DNA from: JBAWXE01 sp037144255
Lineage (GTDB): Bacteria; Bacteroidota; Bacteroidia; Chitinophagales; Chitinophagaceae
Length of the DNA: 33,553 nucleotides
Assembly (NCBI GenBank): GCA_037144255.1
Contig: JBAWXE010000018.1
Span: 1 to 33,553 of the forward strand
Direction of reading: 5' to 3'
Positions 8,047 to 17,400 of this stretch are shown here, one piece after another (positions within the stretch are counted from its first letter, which is position 1; the number at the start of each line of letters is the position of its first letter). The notes beneath the pieces are model-generated. The model searched no databases and was not told the origin of the DNA. It saw only the letters and a program-made list of their open reading frames with translations. The position numbers and the translations under genes are program-made.

Positions 8047-8976
8047 ATGAGCCAATTACAACTACCTAAACAGACCAATTTTTACAAAGGAAAAGTACGC
8101 GATGTATATACTATCGCAGATAAATACATGGTAATGCAGGTGAGCGACCGCATATCTGCATTCGATGTAGTGCTACCCCGCCCTATACCTTACAAGGGAC
8201 AGGTACTGAACCAAATAGCAGCTCAGTTTCTGGAAGCTACTAAGGATATAGTACCTAACTGGGTCATCTCAGTACCATTGCCTAGCGTTACTATAGGTTA
8301 CAAATGTGAAACTTACCCGGTAGAAATGGTAGTGCGGGGTTACCTTACAGGTCATGCATGGCGCACATACAAGAGCGGCAAACGTGAACTCTGTGGTATA
8401 CCATTACCCGAAGGAATGAAGGAGAATGATAAATTCCCTACGCCTATCATCACTCCTACTACCAAGGCACACGAAGGTCATGATGAAGATATCTCTCGCG
8501 AGGAGATCATTCGCACAGGTCTCGTTTCCGAAAAAGAATATGAACAACTGGAAAAATACACTCTAGCAGTATTTGAACGTGGCACACAAATAGCCAAAGA
8601 ACGTGGCCTCATACTGGTAGACACCAAATATGAATTCGGTCATATAGATGGTAAGATTTACCTGATTGATGAGATACATACTCCCGATTCTTCTCGCTAC
8701 TTCTATCTAGAAGGCTTTGATGAACGCCAACGTTTAGGACAAGCACAAAAACAATTATCTAAAGAATTCGTTCGCGAATGGCTGATGGAGAATGGCTTCC
8801 AGGGTAAAGACGGACAAAAGATACCTGAAATGACCGATGCAGTAATAGCAGGCATCTCAGAACGCTATATAGAGCTGTTCGAACAAGTAACCGGTAAGAA
8901 ATTTGTGAAACAGGATATATCTGATGCACAAATGAATGAAACACTGAAACAAGAAATCGCAAAGCTGCTCGCATAA
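8047..8976 (+). CDS. purC: Phosphoribosylaminoimidazole-succinocarboxamide (SAICAR) synthase
   Basis: ATP-dependent ligation of aspartate to CAIR in de novo purine synthesis; cytoplasmic. The protein starts YKGKVRDVY after a short lead, the nucleotide-binding element of the family, followed by SDRISAFDVVLPRPIPYKG, VEMVVRGYLTGHAWR, TPTTKAHEGHDEDIS, LVDTKYEFG and IDEIHTPDSSRY. At 309 residues it is the longer (yeast-like) PurC type rather than the 240-residue E. coli type, which is usual in Bacteroidota. A TTG at 8029 is in frame, but ATG 8047 (MSQLQLPKQTNFYKG) is the better start. It heads a close-packed run with hutU (23-base gap) and ispF (13-base gap). Confidence 0.96.
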   Translation: MSQLQLPKQTNFYKGKVRDVYTIADKYMVMQVSDRISAFDVVLPRPIPYKGQVLNQIAAQFLEATKDIVPNWVISVPLPSVTIGYKCETYPVEMVVRGYLTGHAWRTYKSGKRELCGIPLPEGMKENDKFPTPIITPTTKAHEGHDEDISREEIIRTGLVSEKEYEQLEKYTLAVFERGTQIAKERGLILVDTKYEFGHIDGKIYLIDEIHTPDSSRYFYLEGFDERQRLGQAQKQLSKEFVREWLMENGFQGKDGQKIPEMTDAVIAGISERYIELFEQVTGKKFVKQDISDAQMNETLKQEIAKLLA

Positions 8977-8999
8977 AGAGCACTACTAATTTATATTGT

Positions 9000-10661
9000 A
9001 TGTCTACAACAGAATCAACAGCTCGTGTTATTCGCTCGCCTCGTGGCAGCCAGCTTACTTGTAAGAATTGGGTCACAGAGGCTGCTTACCGAATGATACA
9101 AAACAATTTAGACCCCGAAGTAGCAGAACGCCCTGAAGATCTGGTAGTATATGGTGGCATCGGTAAAGCTGCTCGCAACTGGAAAAGCTTTGATAAGATA
9201 CTGGAATGTCTGAAGAACCTGAACGAGGATGAGACCCTGATGGTACAATCAGGTAAACCGGTAGGTATACTACGATCTCATAAAGATGCGCCTCGAGTGC
9301 TGATAGCAAATTCCAATCTTGTTGGTCGCTGGGCTACATGGGAAGTGTTTCGCGAACTGGAAGCCAAAGGTCTGATGATGTACGGACAAATGACTGCAGG
9401 TAGCTGGATTTACATTGGCTCTCAGGGTATCGTACAAGGCACTTACGAAACTTACTTGTCTCTGGCCAATATCAATTACAAAGGCACATTGAAAGGTACA
9501 CTCAATGTAACAGCAGGTCTCGGTGGTATGGGTGGTGCTCAGCCTTTGGCCATCACCATGAACGAAGGTGTATGCCTCGCTGCTGAGATGGAAGAATGGC
9601 GTATCAAAAAACGTATTGAGACGCGCTACTTAGATAAGTGGACCAACAATATAGACGAAGGTATAGACTGGGCATTACAAGCCAAAGCCAATGGTGAGGC
9701 TGTTTCCATAGGTGTTTGTTGCAACGTGGTAGACCTGCTGCAACGCATGATAGACCGCAACATCACTCCTGATACATTGACCGATCAAACATCTGCACAC
9801 GATGAACTCATAGGTTATTTCCCTGAAGGATTAAGCGTTGCAGAAGCTAACACGCTTCGCACTGCTAATCCTGATGAATATTGCCGCCGCTCATTAGATA
9901 CTATGGCTCGCCATGTAAGGCAAATGCTGGAATTACAAAAACGCGGTGCTATTACTTTCGATTATGGTAATAACCTGCGTGGCCAGGCTCACGACAAACG
10001 TGGTGTTACCAATGCCTTCGATTTCCCTGGTTTCGTACCCGCATATATCCGCCCATTGTTCTGCGAGGGCAAAGGCCCTTTCCGTTGGGTAGCACTCAGC
10101 GGCGATCCGGAAGATATTTACACCACAGACCAGGCTTTGAAAGAACTGTTCCCCGAGAATACAGGTCTGCACCGTTGGCTCAATATGGCCAAAGATCGTA
10201 TCGCATTCCAAGGCTTGCCTGCACGTATATGCTGGCTGGGCATGGGCGAACGTGAAAAAGCAGGTTTGCTCTTCAACGAACTGGTACGTACAGGTAAAGT
10301 AAAAGCACCTATCGTTATCGGTCGCGACCATCTGGACACGGGTTCTGTTGCATCACCTAATCGTGAAACTGAAGCTATGAAGGATGGTAGTGATGCTATA
10401 GCCGACTGGCCTATACTCAATGCATTGATCAATACTGCCGGTGGTGCCAGTTGGGTATCTTTCCATCATGGTGGTGGTGTAGGTATGGGTTACTCATTGC
10501 ATGCCGGTATGGTGATAGTGGCCGATGGTACTGCCGATGCCGATGTGCGTCTGCGTCGCGTGTTGCATAACGACCCTGCTATGGGTGTTCTGCGTCATAT
10601 GGATGCAGGTTACAAAATAGCAGAAGATACCGCAGAAGAATTTGGATTGAATATTTGGTAG
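9000..10661 (+). CDS. hutU: Urocanate hydratase
   Basis: Converts urocanate to imidazolone propionate in histidine degradation using tightly bound NAD+ as an electrophile. 553 residues, the normal family length. Visible: YGGIGKAARNW near the N-terminus, GQMTAGSWIYIGSQGIVQGT, the NAD-binding stretch TAGLGGMGGAQPLA, and PARICWLGMGER containing the catalytic cysteine at residue 411 (Cys410 in Pseudomonas putida). FHHGGGVGMGYSLHAGMV near the end is also diagnostic. The other hut genes (histidine ammonia-lyase, imidazolonepropionase, formimidoylglutamase) are absent from the window, so the pathway must be completed elsewhere. Its tight placement between purC and ispF suggests co-transcription with biosynthetic genes. 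Confidence 0.97.
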   Translation: MSTTESTARVIRSPRGSQLTCKNWVTEAAYRMIQNNLDPEVAERPEDLVVYGGIGKAARNWKSFDKILECLKNLNEDETLMVQSGKPVGILRSHKDAPRVLIANSNLVGRWATWEVFRELEAKGLMMYGQMTAGSWIYIGSQGIVQGTYETYLSLANINYKGTLKGTLNVTAGLGGMGGAQPLAITMNEGVCLAAEMEEWRIKKRIETRYLDKWTNNIDEGIDWALQAKANGEAVSIGVCCNVVDLLQRMIDRNITPDTLTDQTSAHDELIGYFPEGLSVAEANTLRTANPDEYCRRSLDTMARHVRQMLELQKRGAITFDYGNNLRGQAHDKRGVTNAFDFPGFVPAYIRPLFCEGKGPFRWVALSGDPEDIYTTDQALKELFPENTGLHRWLNMAKDRIAFQGLPARICWLGMGEREKAGLLFNELVRTGKVKAPIVIGRDHLDTGSVASPNRETEAMKDGSDAIADWPILNALINTAGGASWVSFHHGGGVGMGYSLHAGMVIVADGTADADVRLRRVLHNDPAMGVLRHMDAGYKIAEDTAEEFGLNIW

Positions 10662-10674
10662 TTAAACATATTGT

Positions 10675-11154
10675 ATGGCTTATAGAATAGGGCAAGGAAT
10701 AGATTTTCATCAATTGGCAGAAGGGCGAGAACTGTGGTTGGGTGGTGTACTCATTCCTCATCATAAAGGTTGTGTAGGACATTCAGATGCCGATGTATTA
10801 TTACATGCCATCTGCGATGCAATGCTGGGGGCTATTTGCCTGGGCGATATAGGTCAGCATTTCCCCGATACAGATGCCACTTATAAGAACATTGACAGTA
10901 AGATACTGCTGAAGCGCTGCTACGAACTGGTACACGCCAAAGGTTACCATCTGGTGAACATAGATAGCACCTTGCTGTTACAGGCTCCCAAGATACGCCC
11001 TTATGTAGCCCAAATGGTACAGACCATAGCCGCTATAGTGCGTCTGCACCCCGAGGATGTATCTGTAAAAGCCACTACCACAGAGCATCTTAGCTTTATT
11101 GGTCGCGAAGAAGGGGTAGTTGCTACTGCCAATGTCCTTTTAGAGAAATATTAA
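10675..11154 (+). CDS. ispF: 2-C-methyl-D-erythritol 2,4-cyclodiphosphate synthase
   Basis: Forms the cyclic diphosphate intermediate of the MEP isoprenoid pathway; a cytoplasmic homotrimer with one divalent metal site per monomer. 159 residues, the standard size. Metal ligands Asp10, His12 and His44 line up with E. coli Asp8, His10 and His42, inside GQGIDFHQL and GHSDADVLLHA; FPDTDATYK and the C-terminal KATTTEHLSFIGREEGV motif are also present. The start ATG is 13 bases after the hutU stop. A hairpin terminator follows. The family is certain; no ispD partner or fusion is visible here. Confidence 0.96.
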   Translation: MAYRIGQGIDFHQLAEGRELWLGGVLIPHHKGCVGHSDADVLLHAICDAMLGAICLGDIGQHFPDTDATYKNIDSKILLKRCYELVHAKGYHLVNIDSTLLLQAPKIRPYVAQMVQTIAAIVRLHPEDVSVKATTTEHLSFIGREEGVVATANVLLEKY

Positions 11155-11175
11155 ACCGATTTAACCTATAATAAG

Positions 11176-11206
11176 GCTCAATGCGGTTACGGCATTGAGC
11201 TATTTT
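11176..11206 (+). terminator. Terminator after ispF, overlapping lepA promoter region
   Basis: GCTCAATGC (11176-11184) pairs with GCATTGAGC (11192-11200) around a 7-base loop, followed by TATTTT. It sits 21 bases after the ispF stop and directly upstream of the lepA -7 box. Confidence 0.75.
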
Positions 11207-11209
11207 GCA

Positions 11210-11217
11210 TACCTTTG
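11210..11217 (+). promoter_or_regulatory. Putative -7 promoter element for lepA
   Basis: TACCTTTG matches TAnnTTTG exactly, 16 bases before the preferred ATG. Any -33 element would lie within the ispF terminator hairpin. Confidence 0.5.
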
Positions 11218-11233
11218 CACCTCTAATTTTAGT

Positions 11234-13030
11234 ATGCAACACATTCGTAATTTCTGTATCATAGCCCATATTGACCACGGTAAAAGTACGCTGGCCGACC
11301 GCCTGTTGGAATTTACCAAAACCATCTCTGCCCGCGACATGCAAGCGCAGGTATTAGACGACATGGATCTGGAACGTGAGAAAGGTATCACCATCAAGAG
11401 CCATGCCATACAGATGGATTATGAGTACAAGGGACAGAAGTATATCCTGAACCTCATTGATACTCCCGGTCACGTAGACTTTTCTTACGAGGTATCACGC
11501 GCATTGGCAGCCTGCGAGGGCGCTTTGCTGCTGGTAGATGCTTCGCAAGGTATACAAGCACAAACAATATCTAACCTATACCTGGCTCTGGAGAACGATT
11601 TGGAGATCATACCTGTTATCAATAAGATAGACATGGATGGTGCCCGTATTCCTGAGACCATGGATCAGATAATAGATCTGATAGGTTGTAAAGAAGAAGA
11701 TATAGTACTGGCCAGTGGCAAATCAGGTATAGGTGTAGAGGAGATTCTCTCTGCTATTATAGATCGTATACCTGCGCCTAAAGGCAATCCTGACGCTCCA
11801 TTACAAGCAGTTATCTTCGATAGTGTGTTCAACTCTTTCCGTGGTATTATTGCTTACTTCCGTGTATTCAATGGCACACTACGCAAGAACGACAAGATCA
11901 AATTCATACATACTGATGCCGAGTATATAGCTGATGAAGTAGGTATCATGAAACTGGCTCTTACTCCTAAACAGGAAGTAAAGGCAGGTGACGTAGGCTA
12001 TATCATCACAGGCATCAAGAATGCCAGAGAAGTAAAAGTAGGTGATACTATCACCACTATTGCTAACCCTACTCAGGAAATAGTAAAAGGTTTCAAGGAA
12101 GTGAAGCCCATGGTATTCGCAGGAATATTCCCTGTAGAGACAGATGACTTTGAAGATCTGCGCGACTGTATGGAGAAGCTGCAACTCAATGATGCATCTC
12201 TTACTTACGAACCTGAAACATCACAAGCATTGGGCTTTGGTTTCCGTTGCGGATTCCTGGGTATGCTGCATATGGAGATCATACAAGAGCGATTGGAACG
12301 CGAGTTCAACCAAACAGTGATCACCACAGTACCCAATGTGAGCTTCCATGCCTTTACTACCAAAGACAAGGATAAGTGCATCATAGTGAACAACCCTAGC
12401 GAGATGCCGGACCCTAGTAGTTTGGATCGTATCGAGGAACCATTCATTCGTGCACAGATCATTACCCTACCCGATTATATAGGCAATATCATGAGCCTTT
12501 GTTTAGGCAAGCGTGGTATCCTTATCAATCAACATTATCTTACACCAACACGAGTAGAGCTGATATTTGAAATGCCACTTACCGAGATCGTATTTGACTT
12601 CTATGATAAATTGAAATCATCTACTCGCGGATATGCATCATTCGATTATAATCCACTCGACTATCGCGAAAGCGATATCGCTAAGATGGACATCCTATTG
12701 AATGGCGATACGGTGGATGCCCTAAGCGCACTCATACACCGTAGCCGCGCTCAGGACTTTGGTCGCAAACTCTGCTCCAAATTGAGAGAATTGTTGCCTC
12801 GTCAGCAATTCGTTATTGCTATACAAGCTGCCATAGGTGCTAAGATAGTAGCCCGCGAAACCATCTCCGCAATGCGTAAGGATGTAACAGCCAAGTGTTA
12901 TGGTGGTGATATATCCCGTAAACGTAAACTGTTGGAGAAACAGAAAGAAGGCAAGAAGCGTATGCGCCAAATAGGTAACGTAGAAATACCTCAGGAAGCC
13001 TTCCTTGCTGTATTAAAACTAGACGAATAA
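11234..13030 (+). CDS. lepA: Elongation factor 4 (LepA) GTPase
   Basis: Ribosome-associated translational GTPase implicated in back-translocation and in ribosome assembly. 598 residues from ATG 11234, against 599 in E. coli. The G domain is intact: AHIDHGKST (residues 11-19), EREKGITIKSHA in switch I, DTPGHVDF, and NKIDMDGA. The EF4-specific C-terminal region is present, including RGYASFDY and RKRKLLEKQKEGKKRMRQIG, which reaches into the ribosomal A site. A TTG at 11195 is also in frame, but it lies in the upstream terminator and before the promoter box, so it was rejected as the start. It is likely monocistronic, with its own -7 box and terminator. Confidence 0.97.
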   Translation: MQHIRNFCIIAHIDHGKSTLADRLLEFTKTISARDMQAQVLDDMDLEREKGITIKSHAIQMDYEYKGQKYILNLIDTPGHVDFSYEVSRALAACEGALLLVDASQGIQAQTISNLYLALENDLEIIPVINKIDMDGARIPETMDQIIDLIGCKEEDIVLASGKSGIGVEEILSAIIDRIPAPKGNPDAPLQAVIFDSVFNSFRGIIAYFRVFNGTLRKNDKIKFIHTDAEYIADEVGIMKLALTPKQEVKAGDVGYIITGIKNAREVKVGDTITTIANPTQEIVKGFKEVKPMVFAGIFPVETDDFEDLRDCMEKLQLNDASLTYEPETSQALGFGFRCGFLGMLHMEIIQERLEREFNQTVITTVPNVSFHAFTTKDKDKCIIVNNPSEMPDPSSLDRIEEPFIRAQIITLPDYIGNIMSLCLGKRGILINQHYLTPTRVELIFEMPLTEIVFDFYDKLKSSTRGYASFDYNPLDYRESDIAKMDILLNGDTVDALSALIHRSRAQDFGRKLCSKLRELLPRQQFVIAIQAAIGAKIVARETISAMRKDVTAKCYGGDISRKRKLLEKQKEGKKRMRQIGNVEIPQEAFLAVLKLDE

Positions 13031-13079
13031 TTTTAATATCTCTGAATATCCCTAAAAAAGGTTGCAATATTTAATTAGT

Positions 13080-13108
13080 CCCGGTTGCCTCAGGTAGCCG
13101 GGATTTTT
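13080..13108 (+). terminator. Rho-independent terminator after lepA
   Basis: CCCGGTTGCC (13080-13089) pairs with GGTAGCCGGG (13093-13102), two G-U pairs included, around a 3-base loop and is followed by five T. Confidence 0.85.
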
Positions 13109-13233
13109 AGTTGGTGAATTTGCCTCGTCCTGAAAAATGATTACATCTGTCAGAGATAATCATAATATTCATATGCAAATGAAACATTAATTTATTATTA
13201 ATACAATATAAATGTTACATTCACTCAAATTTT

Positions 13234-13310
13234 ATTTAGGTTACAATGGAAATTTAAATGATTGATATTCAAATAGTTGTGTCGATTCAAAGGTTACATT
13301 TAGGTTACAA
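13234..13310. repeat. 13-bp direct repeat pair, 64 bp apart
   Basis: ATTTAGGTTACAA occurs at 13234-13246 and 13298-13310. The second copy is preceded by AGGTTACA, giving three AGGTTACA words in all within about 75 bases. Confidence 0.5.
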
Positions 13311-13409
13311 AGAATGTTAGGCAGTAAGTTTCGTGAATAGTAAACTCCATAATCAAATAGCAGCTTACAAATGCAAGATACAATAAGAGGATAGGGCAAA
13401 ACAAATATA

Positions 13410-13430
13410 ATTTACTATAAAATAGTAAAT
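13410..13430 (-). terminator. Weak AT-rich hairpin downstream of lipoprotein gene
   Basis: ATTTACTA (13410-13417) and TAGTAAAT (13423-13430) can pair around TAAAA just beyond the minus-strand stop codon. The stem has little G or C, so termination here is uncertain. Confidence 0.3.
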
Positions 13431-13433
13431 ACC

Positions 13434-14219
13434 TTATGGGACTATACAACTAGCTGATAATGAAATTGTACTTAATGAATTATATATAAGCTTACCATTT
13501 GAAAAATCTTCATAAATAGAGTTATTACTTACCGGAGATCCATATACAGCATAATAAGCAGTAGAGCCTGAGGTAAATCCGATATTATATAAATCTCCAG
13601 CAGGTACATAGAAAACAACTGAAGTAGCATTTGCATTAATAGCCTTAGAATAAGATAATAGATAATTTGCAGGGTTGCTATTGACTGTTGAATTACCATT
13701 AACAAATATCATTATACTTCTAGCTCTAGTATCAGCAGCAAAAGTAAAAGTAAGAGTATCGTATAATGCAGCAGTTACAGAACTAGCTGTAAAAGTTAGA
13801 GGAGCAAAATTTGCAGTAGCTGAAAGTTTGATATCTCTACTGAGAGTATCTCTAATAAGTTGTAAGTCTTGAAATTTGCTATCACCATAAACAATACCGG
13901 AATTAGTATCATGTGCAGTTAGAGTATAGAGACCAGTAATAACGCTATCGAATGAATAATAACCATTTGCATCTGTAGTTACTGTACGTATAGGATTACT
14001 TGAAATAGATACTTGAATACCTGTAAGTCCAATTAGGACCTTACTCCCATATTGATCAAACAATGAAATATGTCCATTAATACTTCCTACATAAGCAGGG
14101 CCGGGCAGGCCATTAGTGCCATTAGTGCCATTATTTCCAGCAGGACCTGTGTCACCTTTTTGGCATGAAAGTAAACAAGTAAGTAATACAACAGTAAGAA
14201 CAGCATTCAATGATTTCAT
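13434..14219 (-). CDS. Lipoprotein with collagen-like tract and carboxypeptidase-regulatory-like domain
   Basis: 261 residues from ATG 14219; a TTG five codons upstream is the only other start. A lipoprotein signal ends in the lipobox LLSC with Cys19, so the mature protein is probably lipid-anchored in the envelope. Next come seven Gly-X-Y triplets (GDT GPA GNN GTN GTN GLP GPA, residues 22-42), a short collagen-like stalk. Residues about 45-130 look like a carboxypeptidase-regulatory (transthyretin-like beta-sandwich) domain: GSINGHISLFD, then VTTDANGYYSFDSVITGLYTL. The remaining C-terminal part is Ser/Thr/Ala-rich beta-type sequence that I do not recognise. It lies downstream of the giant T9SS protein on the same strand but a strong terminator separates them. 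Function unknown; surface display or binding is inferred. Confidence 0.82.
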   Translation of the reverse strand: MKSLNAVLTVVLLTCLLSCQKGDTGPAGNNGTNGTNGLPGPAYVGSINGHISLFDQYGSKVLIGLTGIQVSISSNPIRTVTTDANGYYSFDSVITGLYTLTAHDTNSGIVYGDSKFQDLQLIRDTLSRDIKLSATANFAPLTFTASSVTAALYDTLTFTFAADTRARSIMIFVNGNSTVNSNPANYLLSYSKAINANATSVVFYVPAGDLYNIGFTSGSTAYYAVYGSPVSNNSIYEDFSNGKLIYNSLSTISLSASCIVP

Positions 14220-14342
14220 AATATTTATTTTCAATGTGTAAACTAGTGATAATTATACAATATTATAGACATTAAAGCTTATCAAAAGTTTAAATATTTT
14301 CACAAAAAGAGAAAATAGTTAACCAACTGAAGTGATGAAAAT

Positions 14343-14378
14343 GCAAGAGGGCTTCCGAATGGAAGCCCTCTTGCTTGT
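14343..14378 (-). terminator. Strong terminator of the giant surface-protein gene
   Basis: A perfect 14-bp stem (14343-14356 with 14361-14374) around a 4-base loop lies 30 bases beyond the minus-strand stop at 14404. On the minus strand the stem is followed by ATTTTC. It insulates the lipoprotein gene downstream. Confidence 0.8.
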
Positions 14379-14403
14379 ATGATCATATTTGATTGTCTTT
14401 GAA

Positions 14404-17400
14404 TTATCTAACAAGTAATAACTCACCTTTTTCTTCCAGCACCGGACCTTCATTACATTGGTAACGAACGAAGTAGTAGTAAGTACCAATATCCTGAGCT
14501 ACACCATTGTAAGTACCATCCCAACCGAAGTTCTCGTTATTGGTTTCGAATACTGTTTGACCCCAACGGTTTTGGATACGGAATACGCTGATATCGTGGT
14601 GACCACCAGCTAAACTATGGAATACATCGTTGATACCATCGTTGTTAGGAGTGAATGCATTAGGGAAATGCAGTACACAACAAGAGTTCAGAGTAGTCAT
14701 TGGAGTTGTTTCAGTTGAAGAACAACCCCAAGGATCTGTAACAGTTAATGAAACAAAACCTGTAAACTCACCTTTACCGTAAACCTGAGGTTGGTTATTA
14801 GCATCGAAGAATTGTGTAGGTAACCAAGTATAAGTATAACCAGGATTCACACTATGTGCTTGCAATAATATAGAATCTCCAGGACAAATAGAGGTAATAT
14901 TACTAGCTACGATAGTTGCATCAGGTAATCTGTGTACTTGTATAGTATCTAATATTAGATTAGAGTTACAACCATTGTATTGAGTGTATACTTTCACTAT
15001 GTGTTGTCCATAATCTGTGTTATGCCAAGCCAATCCGAAAGGACCAGCAGGTTGTTGTTCGTAGATGGTATCACCACCAGCAAAATCCCATACATAATTC
15101 TGAATGTTAGTGCTTGAAGAACTTAACTCAACATTCAATGTTTGATCGATACAAACATCTTTCTTGGTACTCATTGTGATCACCGGTTTGTATCTGATGC
15201 GAACGATCTGAGAATCCAAAGGACTTACACACTGACCGTTATGAACAATTAAGTAAACATAAGAAGTATCAACGTTATCGAAACGAACCTGAATTGGTCC
15301 CATACCGCTACCACTAATCAGTGTACCACCGAAAGGCACAGTCCAAGTGTATTGGAAAGTAGGATCACCATTACCAACATAAGCGAATGTTACAGTGTCA
15401 TGCTGACAGATGTAGTTAGGGTAATTGCTTACAATACCATTAGTAGGAGTTAACAATACATTCACATCAATTTCTTGGCGAGGTTTGCTGATACAACCAA
15501 ACTGAGAAGTTTCATCCACCCACCAACTTTGAGTACCGGCGGCGGTAGTAGTAGGTGTAGGCACTGTTGTGCTACCTACACCACCAGTAAGAGTGGTATA
15601 CCAATGCAGTACATCACCGGCAGCACCCACAGTAGCTATCAATGGTGCTGGAACATCGCCCGTACAATAACGTATAGGAGTTGTAACGGTAGGAGATGGA
15701 GGAGTAGGATTTACTACTACAGTTATTGAAGCGCGATCACTTTCGCAACCATTCACTATCTGACTAACATAATATGTAACGATACCCGGAGTAGCTGTAG
15801 AAGGAACAGGAGGTATTGTAGAACCATTACCACCAGCAGGCAAAGTATACCATAAAATGTTAGGGCTACCTACTACAGACAGCTGAGTAGGAACATCACC
15901 CTGACAATAAGTATAAGTAGCCTGTGTAGGTACCGGAGCAGTTGGTTTAGGATTAATAGTAACTGTCATGATAGAGCGAGGTCCTTCGCAACCATTTACT
16001 GTCTGAGATATATACCTTACAAAGAAGCCAGGTACTAAAGTAGACGGAGTAAATGAAGGTTGACCAACACCACCTGTAGCAGTTGTATACCAAAGCAGGT
16101 TAGACGCATTCACATAAGTTGACAGATTAGGTATCACATCGAACTGACAGAATACTAAGTTAGGATTAGATACTACAGGTGCAGCCGGTGATTGTGTTAC
16201 CAATACAGTAGTAGTAGCCGGCAATGAAGGGCAACCATTTACCGTAGCTATAACAGAATAAGTACCACCATCGGCAACAGTGATATTATTGATATGCGGG
16301 TTCTGAGTATTGGCATTAGGTAATATTGTACCAGTAACAGCCGGAGTAGGTCCAGACCAAGTATAACCACTAGCACCAGTTACTGTAGAAGCAAAGAGAT
16401 TTAAAGTAGTAGTACCTACGCCAGTACATAATGGTGTATTGCTGGTAGCAACCGGTGCAGCAGGTATAGGTTTTACAGTTACAATAGTTTGTGCAGCACC
16501 TACTGAAGTACAACCCGGTAATACTGTAGACTTAACCGTGTAAGTATAAGTACCTGCAGCAGTGATCAAGGAACCAGGTATGGTATCGTGAGTAGAAGTA
16601 GTAGTGGTAGTATAACCAGCAGGACCAGTTCCTGTCCATACATAAGATACACTTGATGCAGGAGCAGCAGGAACAACTGTGGCGCTATTCAATACGATAT
16701 CAGAGCCTAAGCAAATAGGACCATTGTTAGTAACACTAGCAGGTGTAGCAGGAATAGCCTGAACCTGAAGTGTTGTAGTGCCCGGAGCAGAAGTACAACC
16801 ATTGACAGTAGTAGTTACTGAATAAGTACCTGCGTAAGTCAATAATGTATTAGCTATACTAGGCTGTTGAGCAGAAGCACTAGGTGATAATGCATTAGTT
16901 GCAGCAGGAATAGGACCAGACCAGTTGTAATTGGTAGCACCCGGAGTTGCAGGCAAGCTGAACTGAACAGGAGTACCTACACATACCGGACCATTATTAG
17001 TAGGTGTAGGTGTAGGTGGTATTGGATATACTACGACCAATGTAGTGCCGTTGAGTGAAGTACAACCATTTTGAGTAACATTCACAAAATAGTAACCTGA
17101 GAACCCAACAGGGGCATTGAGTATTATTGGATTCTTCAAAGTATCGTTAGGATCGATAATAGTATTACCTACCGGAGGTAAAATTCCAGTACCTGACCAG
17201 TGGTACTGTATACCAGGACCTGAAACATTTGAAGCATGTAAATTAATAGACTGACCAGCACAAATAGCAGAAGGTGTGCAAGTAGCAACCGGTGTAGCCG
17301 GTACCGGATTTACAATTACGGTAACCTGACTAGGTGCTGAATTACAACCATTGAAAGTAGTATACACATTATATACACCACTATCAGCTGCTGACGCATG

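Larger units (their letters stand above)
13031..13433. other. 403-bp intergenic region between convergent genes
   Basis: Between lepA (+) and the lipoprotein gene (-). It holds the lepA terminator (13080-13108), an AT-rich stretch with the 13-bp direct repeat ATTTAGGTTACAA at 13234-13246 and 13298-13310 (plus a partial AGGTTACA at 13291), and a weak AT hairpin at 13410-13430. No plausible reading frame or RNA gene was recognised. Confidence 0.65.

Noticed and set aside
11195..11233. Upstream TTG start of lepA (and likewise for trhO at 5367, purC at 8029)
   Set aside because: These codons fall in terminator or promoter-like sequence and add residues not seen in the families; ATG starts downstream fit better.
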